Shown: piece by piece, positions 6,801 to 10,225 of the stretch | Layout: each line of letters starts with the position of its first letter | Position numbering within the stretch: the first letter of the stretch is position 1 | Origin: CAISIP01 sp039934375 | Lineage (GTDB): Bacteria; Pseudomonadota; Gammaproteobacteria; Burkholderiales; Burkholderiaceae_C | Reading direction: 5' to 3' | NCBI GenBank assembly: GCA_039934375.1 | Contig: JBDTMH010000165.1 | Location: forward strand, 1 to 10,225 | Length of the DNA stretch: 10,225 nt | The notes under the pieces: generated by a model | Databases searched by the model: none | What the model saw: the letters and a program-made list of their open reading frames with translations, nothing else | What the model was told of the DNA's origin: nothing | Made by a program: the position numbers and the translations under genes

Positions 6801-7414
6801 TGAAGCTGCACTGGTCGCCCAAGTCTCCCTACGTACGCAAGGTGATGGTTGTTGCTCATAAACTGAAACTGCTGCCGCAGATCACGCTGGTCCGCTCGGT
6901 GGCAGCGATGCGTGTGCCCAATACCGAACTGATGCGCGACAACCCGCTCAGCAAGATACCGACCCTGGTGCTGGACGATGGCGCCACTCTGTTCGACTCG
7001 TCAGTTATCTGCGAGTACCTGAACGCGCTGGCACAGGGTACGCTGTTTCCCGCGTCCGGCGCGGCACGTTGGCAGGCACTGCGCTGGCAGGCCTTTGGCG
7101 ACGGCATGCTCGATGCGCTGATCCTGTGGCGCAACGAACGCGAGCGGCTCGATATAAGCCGCTCGGCAGAACTGCTTCAGGCATTCGAAACCAAGACTCA
7201 TGCCGCGTTGGCGCGTCTGCAAGTCGAGGCGGCGGAGCTGGTCGACGCACCGTACGCGATCGGGCATGTGACGCTGGGGTGTGCCCTAGGTTACCTCGAC
7301 TTTCGCTTTCCCGATATCGATTGGCGGGCGCGGGCGCCGGCGATGGCGAGCTGGTTTGCGTCGCAGCAGTTGCAGAGCGCATGGGTTGCCACCGAACCGA
7401 CGCTGGACGGCTAG
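6800..7414 (+). CDS. Glutathione S-transferase family protein
   Basis: A 204-residue cytosolic GST-fold protein. The thioredoxin-like N-terminal half shows SPKSPYVRKV (residues 6-15, with S9 a candidate glutathione-activating residue), NPLSKIPTLVLDDG with the cis-proline P54, and LFDSSVICEYL with the gamma-glutamyl-binding D66-S67-S68. The helical C-terminal half follows from about residue 85. Bacterial relatives isomerise, dehalogenate or conjugate substrates; some act as maleylpyruvate or maleylacetoacetate isomerases, but no motif here singles out that activity. The start codon overlaps the CoA-transferase stop (TGATG), with GAGGGAG at 6786-6792 upstream, so expression is coupled to that gene. 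A glutathione-dependent isomerisation or detoxification step in the same pathway is an inference from context. Confidence 0.87.
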   Translation: MKLHWSPKSPYVRKVMVVAHKLKLLPQITLVRSVAAMRVPNTELMRDNPLSKIPTLVLDDGATLFDSSVICEYLNALAQGTLFPASGAARWQALRWQAFGDGMLDALILWRNERERLDISRSAELLQAFETKTHAALARLQVEAAELVDAPYAIGHVTLGCALGYLDFRFPDIDWRARAPAMASWFASQQLQSAWVATEPTLDG

Positions 7415-7450
7415 TTGGCAGGTGGTGACGGATCAAAGGTTCAATGACAC

Positions 7451-7456
7451 AAGGAG
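7451..7456 (+). promoter_or_regulatory. Ribosome binding site deciding ATG 7462
   Basis: AAGGAG lies 5 bases before ATG 7462. The earlier in-frame ATG at 7444 would place this site inside the coding region and has no site of its own, so it is rejected as the start. Confidence 0.75.
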
Positions 7457-7461
7457 CTGAT

Positions 7462-8433
7462 ATGTCGATGTTCAGAAAAACGCTGATGGGTGTGCTGGTT
7501 GCGGCAGCTCTTTTGCCCGCGCACAGGGCCATGGCCCAGACGTACCCGAACAAGCCGGTGCACATGGTGATTCCGTTTGCCGCAGGAGGTCGGGTCGAGG
7601 CGATCGGACGCATGGTGTGCGACGGGCTTTCCAGAGAACTGGGGCAGCCGTGTGTGATCGATATCAAGGCCGGCGCGGGCGGCGCCATAGGCGCCGAATA
7701 TGTGGCCAACTCGCGTCCCGATGGTTATACGTTATTGCTTGCGTCGGCCGGCATCATGGCCATCTTGCCGCACGTGCAGAAGAAACTGGCCTACGACCCG
7801 CGCAAGGACTTCACAGCCGTGTCCAGACTGGTGGTCGGATTCACGTATATCGGCGTCAACAAGGACGTCAAGGCCCAGACCTTCGCCGACCTGGTTGCAA
7901 TGGCCAAGGAAAAGCCGGGCACGGTGGGATACGCGACATCGGGCATCGGCACCTACGGGCACCTGGCCGGTGAGCTGATGACGCAGGCCGCCGGTGCGCC
8001 GATGATCCATGTGCCCTACAAGGGGACGGGAGCGGCCATCGCCGACATCTTGGCCGGTCACGTGCCGGTGATGATCGCGGGCGAGCTGGGTGATCTGGCC
8101 AAGAGTGGCGGCGTTCGTATCCTGGCCACGACAAACCAGGTGAGGCCGCCGGACTTCCCGAATGTTCCGACGATGAAGGAACTGGGTTATCCGCAGTTTG
8201 TCGCTGATTCATGGATAGGCCTTTTCGCTGCGGCCGGTCTGGACCCTGCGATCACCCAGAAGCTCAATGTGTCGATCGCCAAAACGCTGAACAACCCGGA
8301 AATTGCAGCGAAGATCCGGGGACTGGGGAGTGACGTGGCTTTTCTGGAGGGTCCTGGCCTGGCCAAGCAGGTCAATATCGACCTGGAAATTTTTGGCGAC
8401 GTCATCCGCAAGGCCGGATTGAAGTTCGAATGA
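7462..8433 (+). CDS. Bug/TctC-family periplasmic tripartite tricarboxylate transporter receptor
   Basis: A 323-residue extracytoplasmic solute receptor. The signal peptide is clear: MSMFRKTLMG, a hydrophobic stretch (VLVAAALLP), then AMA-QT as the likely cleavage site near residue 25. The mature protein starts with the family TYPNKPVHMVIPFAAGG, followed by GAGGAIGAEYVANSRPDGYTLL, HVPYKGTGAAIADILAGHV, ILATTNQVRPPDFPNVPT and SWIGLFAAAGLDP, all typical Bug signatures. It would bind a carboxylated metabolite in the periplasm. Oddly, the first ligand loop reads AAGGRVEAIGR where the family usually has PGGxTDxxAR, so the conserved Thr-Asp is Val-Glu. No TctA or TctB membrane subunits occur in the window; many Bug receptors are orphans. 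It sits 47 bases after the GST-like gene and 70 bases before the racemase, in one probable operon. Ligand unknown, presumably the pathway's starting acid. Confidence 0.92.
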   Translation: MSMFRKTLMGVLVAAALLPAHRAMAQTYPNKPVHMVIPFAAGGRVEAIGRMVCDGLSRELGQPCVIDIKAGAGGAIGAEYVANSRPDGYTLLLASAGIMAILPHVQKKLAYDPRKDFTAVSRLVVGFTYIGVNKDVKAQTFADLVAMAKEKPGTVGYATSGIGTYGHLAGELMTQAAGAPMIHVPYKGTGAAIADILAGHVPVMIAGELGDLAKSGGVRILATTNQVRPPDFPNVPTMKELGYPQFVADSWIGLFAAAGLDPAITQKLNVSIAKTLNNPEIAAKIRGLGSDVAFLEGPGLAKQVNIDLEIFGDVIRKAGLKFE

Positions 8434-8492
8434 GTCTGTTGCGCGCGTCACGCCCGATCTCGCGCTACTTGGTGGCTCGATGCGGCGCTTGC

Positions 8493-8499
8493 AAGGAGG
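8493..8499 (+). promoter_or_regulatory. Ribosome binding site deciding GTG 8504
   Basis: A near-perfect AAGGAGG lies 4 bases before GTG 8504. An in-frame ATG at 8480 would put this site within the coding sequence and has no site of its own. The strong match makes GTG the likely start of the racemase-like gene. Confidence 0.75.
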
Positions 8500-8503
8500 C
8501 GAC

Positions 8504-9583
8504 GTGAGTATTGTTGCAATCCATACCCGGCGCATCGATCTGCCGCTGAGTGACACGCAATGGCGCTTCGTGCGAGGCGCCATTGCCTCAATCGCAGGTT
8601 ACGTGGTCGAGGTGGTCGACGACCAGGGGCGCAAGGGCCACGGGTATTTCAGGACCATGCCCCCGGCCACGCTCCCGCTGGCTTCGCTCAAAGCGGCTTT
8701 CGACGACCTGTCTGCCGTGGTGATTGGCGCTGATGCGCGAGGGATTCACGCCATCATGGACAGCCTGGATGCGCACCAGGAGGGCGTGCCGGCGTTGAAG
8801 GCCGCCATCGAATGTGCGTTGTACGATCTGTTGGCCCGTACCGTCTATCTGCCCCTGCACGATCTGTATGGTGGCCGGCGCCACGAACGATTCCCCTGCA
8901 CCCGGATCGTGCCGTTGAAGACGCCTGAGGCGATGGCTGATGTGGCTGGTGCGCTGGCCAAGGACGGCTTCGGATTCCTGAAGATCAAGATGTCAGGTGA
9001 CGAATCGCTGGACGTCGCGCGCGTGCAGGCGGTCCGGTCGGCGGTCGGGCCTGGGGTGCGCCTGATGGTCGACGCCAATGAGTCCTACCAGCCCAAGTCG
9101 GCGATCCGGATGGTCTTCAAGGTTTTGGACTACGGTGTTGAACTGGTCGAGCAACCCACGCCAGGGCACGATCTTGCCGGTCTGGCGCAGGTCACGCGCG
9201 CCGTGCCGATACCGGTCGAGGCAGATGAAAGCGCACCCGATCTTCAATCGATCTATCGCATTGCCGAGATGCGCGCTGCGGAGTCGATCAGCTTGCGCAT
9301 CATGAACCTGGGTGGCATCACCAACACCTTGCGCGCCGTCGCGCTGTGCGAGGCTGCTGGATTGAACTACCGTTTTGGCGCCATCTTCGGATCCCGCGTG
9401 ATGCACGCGCATACCCTGCACCTCGCCTCGACTCTGCGCGCGCCCGCGTTCGCCCACGAATTTTCGGAGTTCAGCCTGTTTCTCGACGACCCGTTCGATG
9501 GTCTGGTGCTGGAGCGTGGAACGGTTGGACTGCCATCGGGTCCGGGTACCGGCGTGCATCTGCGCGACGCCATCGTGAGCTAG
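8504..9583 (+). CDS. Mandelate racemase / muconate lactonizing enzyme family protein (enolase superfamily)
   Basis: A 359-residue enolase-superfamily protein with an N-terminal capping domain (1-~125) and a barrel. Chemistry starts with removal of a proton next to a carboxylate held by magnesium. Visible: K160-I-K162, the family's KxK base; metal ligands D190 (MVDANESY), E216 (VELVEQP) and D241 (VEADES). The residue that aligns with the second catalytic lysine of MLE (24 after the third ligand, as in MLE D249 to K273) is R265 in SLRIMNLGG. The usual Glu in the late E-S segment is absent: the stretch reads FGAIFGSRVMHAHTLHLAS (292-310). Metal and KxK sites are intact, so a functional but atypical racemase, epimerase, dehydratase or cycloisomerase is likely. 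The C-terminus VHLRDAIVS is a few residues short of common relatives, and the stop codon coincides with a sequence junction at 9583/9584, so a slight 3' truncation is possible. Start set by AAGGAGG before GTG 8504. Confidence 0.87.
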   Translation: MSIVAIHTRRIDLPLSDTQWRFVRGAIASIAGYVVEVVDDQGRKGHGYFRTMPPATLPLASLKAAFDDLSAVVIGADARGIHAIMDSLDAHQEGVPALKAAIECALYDLLARTVYLPLHDLYGGRRHERFPCTRIVPLKTPEAMADVAGALAKDGFGFLKIKMSGDESLDVARVQAVRSAVGPGVRLMVDANESYQPKSAIRMVFKVLDYGVELVEQPTPGHDLAGLAQVTRAVPIPVEADESAPDLQSIYRIAEMRAAESISLRIMNLGGITNTLRAVALCEAAGLNYRFGAIFGSRVMHAHTLHLASTLRAPAFAHEFSEFSLFLDDPFDGLVLERGTVGLPSGPGTGVHLRDAIVS

Positions 9584-9901
9584 AACGCAGTGTTCGGTCT
9601 GCGGCTCGACACGCAGGCGTTCGATGGGGATCGCGCAGCCGCATTTGCTGCAATGGCCGTAGCTACCATCCGCTATCGCCTTGAGCGCGCGGTCGAACCG
9701 TGCGAGGTCGGCAGCGTCAATGTTGGTGAGTGCCTGGTCTACTTCGCGGGCCACGTTGCGCTGGACCCTGCCGCCCTCGTCGGCCGTGGGCGGCGCCAGG
9801 TTCTGCTGGTTCTGCAACATCTCCTGGTCCAGCACCGCGCGACGCGCCAGCAGCAGCGCCTTGATCTCGTCGCGTTGAGCGGGACTCAGTTCTTTGCTCA
9901 T
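9584..9901 (-). pseudogene. DksA/TraR-type C4 zinc-finger protein, 3' truncated
   Basis: Reading from ATG 9901, MSKELSPAQRDEIKALLLAR opens a helical coiled-coil-like N-terminus. It is followed by ALKAIADGSYGHCSKCG and IPIERL, which lead to EHCV at the end of the homologous part. Zinc ligands C84, C87 and C105 keep the family spacing C-x2-C-x17-C, but the fourth ligand, due at position 108, is Ala, and nothing after residue 106 resembles the family. The frame runs on through the antisense of the racemase gene to 8993, which is noise. Family proteins bind RNA polymerase and modulate transcription with ppGpp; this copy has lost a zinc ligand and its C-terminal helix, so it is probably inactive. 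On the 5' side its start codon abuts IS91-type transposase sequence (from ~9903), so any native promoter and leader are gone. Family confident; pseudogene status inferred. Confidence 0.75.
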
Positions 9902-9902
9902 C

Positions 9903-10225
9903 AAGACGGCCTGGCGCGACTGGACCACCAACATCGTGATGCCGCCGCTGGAGTTCATGCAGCGTTTGGCAGCGCTGGTGCCCAGGCCCAGGGTGCACTT
10001 CATCCGCTTCCATGGGGTGCTGGCGCCGAACGCCAAGCCGAGGGCCATGGTGGTGCCGCATGGCCTCAAGCAGGCCACCGGCAAATCTGAGCTGACCGCG
10101 ACCGAGCCAGGCTGCGCGCATGGCCGGCCGGCGCGCATCAGTTGGGCCCGGCTGCTCAAGCGCGTGTTCCAGATCGACCTCGAACACTGCCCGAACTGCG
10201 GCGGCGAGATCAAGATCATCGCCGT
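9903..10225 (+). pseudogene. IS91-family transposase, 5'-truncated internal to C-terminal fragment (runs off the window)
   Basis: An open frame (no stop from 9879 to the window end) encodes sequence typical of the C-terminal part of Y2-type rolling-circle transposases of the IS91 family (Transposase_32). Landmarks are KTAWRDWTTNIV, then PLEFMQRLAALVPRPRVHFI, RFHGVLAPNAK, ISWARLLKRVFQIDLEHC and CPNCGGEIKII (Cys codons 10188-10190 and 10197-10199). The N-terminal zinc-binding region and the two catalytic tyrosine motifs are not present upstream; similarity begins about 9903, directly beside the dksA-like start codon. It is therefore a broken transposase, not a functional one, unless the other end is elsewhere. 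Elements of this family insert next to GAAC or CAAG; a CAAG lies at 9902-9905. Whether the C-terminus is complete cannot be seen. Confidence 0.75.

Noticed and set aside
7444..7461. Earlier ATG for the Bug receptor
   Set aside because: A strong AAGGAG would fall inside the coding sequence and the signal peptide would be displaced; ATG 7462 is better.
8480..8503. ATG 8480 as the racemase start
   Set aside because: It places a near-perfect AAGGAGG inside the gene; GTG 8504 fits that site at 4-base spacing.
8993..9583. Long minus-strand extension of the dksA-like frame through the racemase gene, as if a 300-400-residue fusion protein
   Set aside because: No zinc-finger or other family sequence continues past 9584; the stretch is the antisense of a well-supported enolase-superfamily gene in a GC-rich genome, where long antisense frames are common.
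9590..10090. 166-residue plus-strand open frame over the dksA-like gene
   Set aside because: It is antisense to the zinc-finger homology and out of frame with the transposase fragment; no family is recognisable.
1..10225. CRISPR arrays, tRNA or rRNA genes, toxin-antitoxin or defence genes
   Set aside because: No regularly spaced repeats, no tRNA/rRNA-like sequence and no such protein families were seen on either strand.

Overview
The window is GC-rich and dense with genes. It looks like accessory catabolic DNA from a betaproteobacterium, most likely Burkholderiales and perhaps Alcaligenaceae (Bordetella/Achromobacter-like). The pointers are a Bug/TctC-type periplasmic solute receptor, a class III CoA-transferase beside a GST-like gene, a LysR regulator, and the codon style. 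The species is an inference; there is no rRNA or other taxonomic marker.

Layout. (1) Positions 1-1496, plus strand: two overlapping genes for the alpha (5'-truncated by the window edge) and beta subunits of a divergent class I fumarase/tartrate-dehydratase-type hydro-lyase. (2) Positions 1485-3975, minus strand, convergent with the first pair: a LysR-type regulator, then a carboxymuconolactone-decarboxylase-family protein and a LigI-like amidohydrolase (lactonase type) that overlap each other. (3) Positions 3976-4217: a divergent regulatory region with a candidate lysR -10 box inside a dyad. (4) Positions 4218-9583, plus strand: a PLP-dependent aminotransferase, a 135-base gap with a hairpin and a TTGACA box, then a CaiB/BaiF CoA-transferase, a GST-like protein (1-base overlap), a Bug receptor with signal peptide, and a mandelate racemase/muconate lactonizing enzyme homologue. 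(5) Positions 9584-10225: a mosaic edge. A DksA/TraR-type zinc-finger gene on the minus strand loses its fourth zinc cysteine exactly where the racemase stop codon sits. Its start codon abuts the interior of an IS91-family transposase fragment that runs off the window.

The genes read as one pathway for uptake and breakdown of a small organic acid. The receptor captures the acid. The CoA-transferase activates an intermediate, and the fumarase-like hydro-lyase, enolase-superfamily enzyme, lactonase-like hydrolase and CMD-like protein handle hydration, isomerisation and lactone steps. The aminotransferase suggests an amino or 2-oxo acid step. The substrate cannot be read from the sequence. Several enzymes lack or alter family-typical active-site residues, so an undescribed substrate or reaction is plausible. 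The IS91 fragment and the broken dksA-like gene suggest the right border of a transferred catabolic block.
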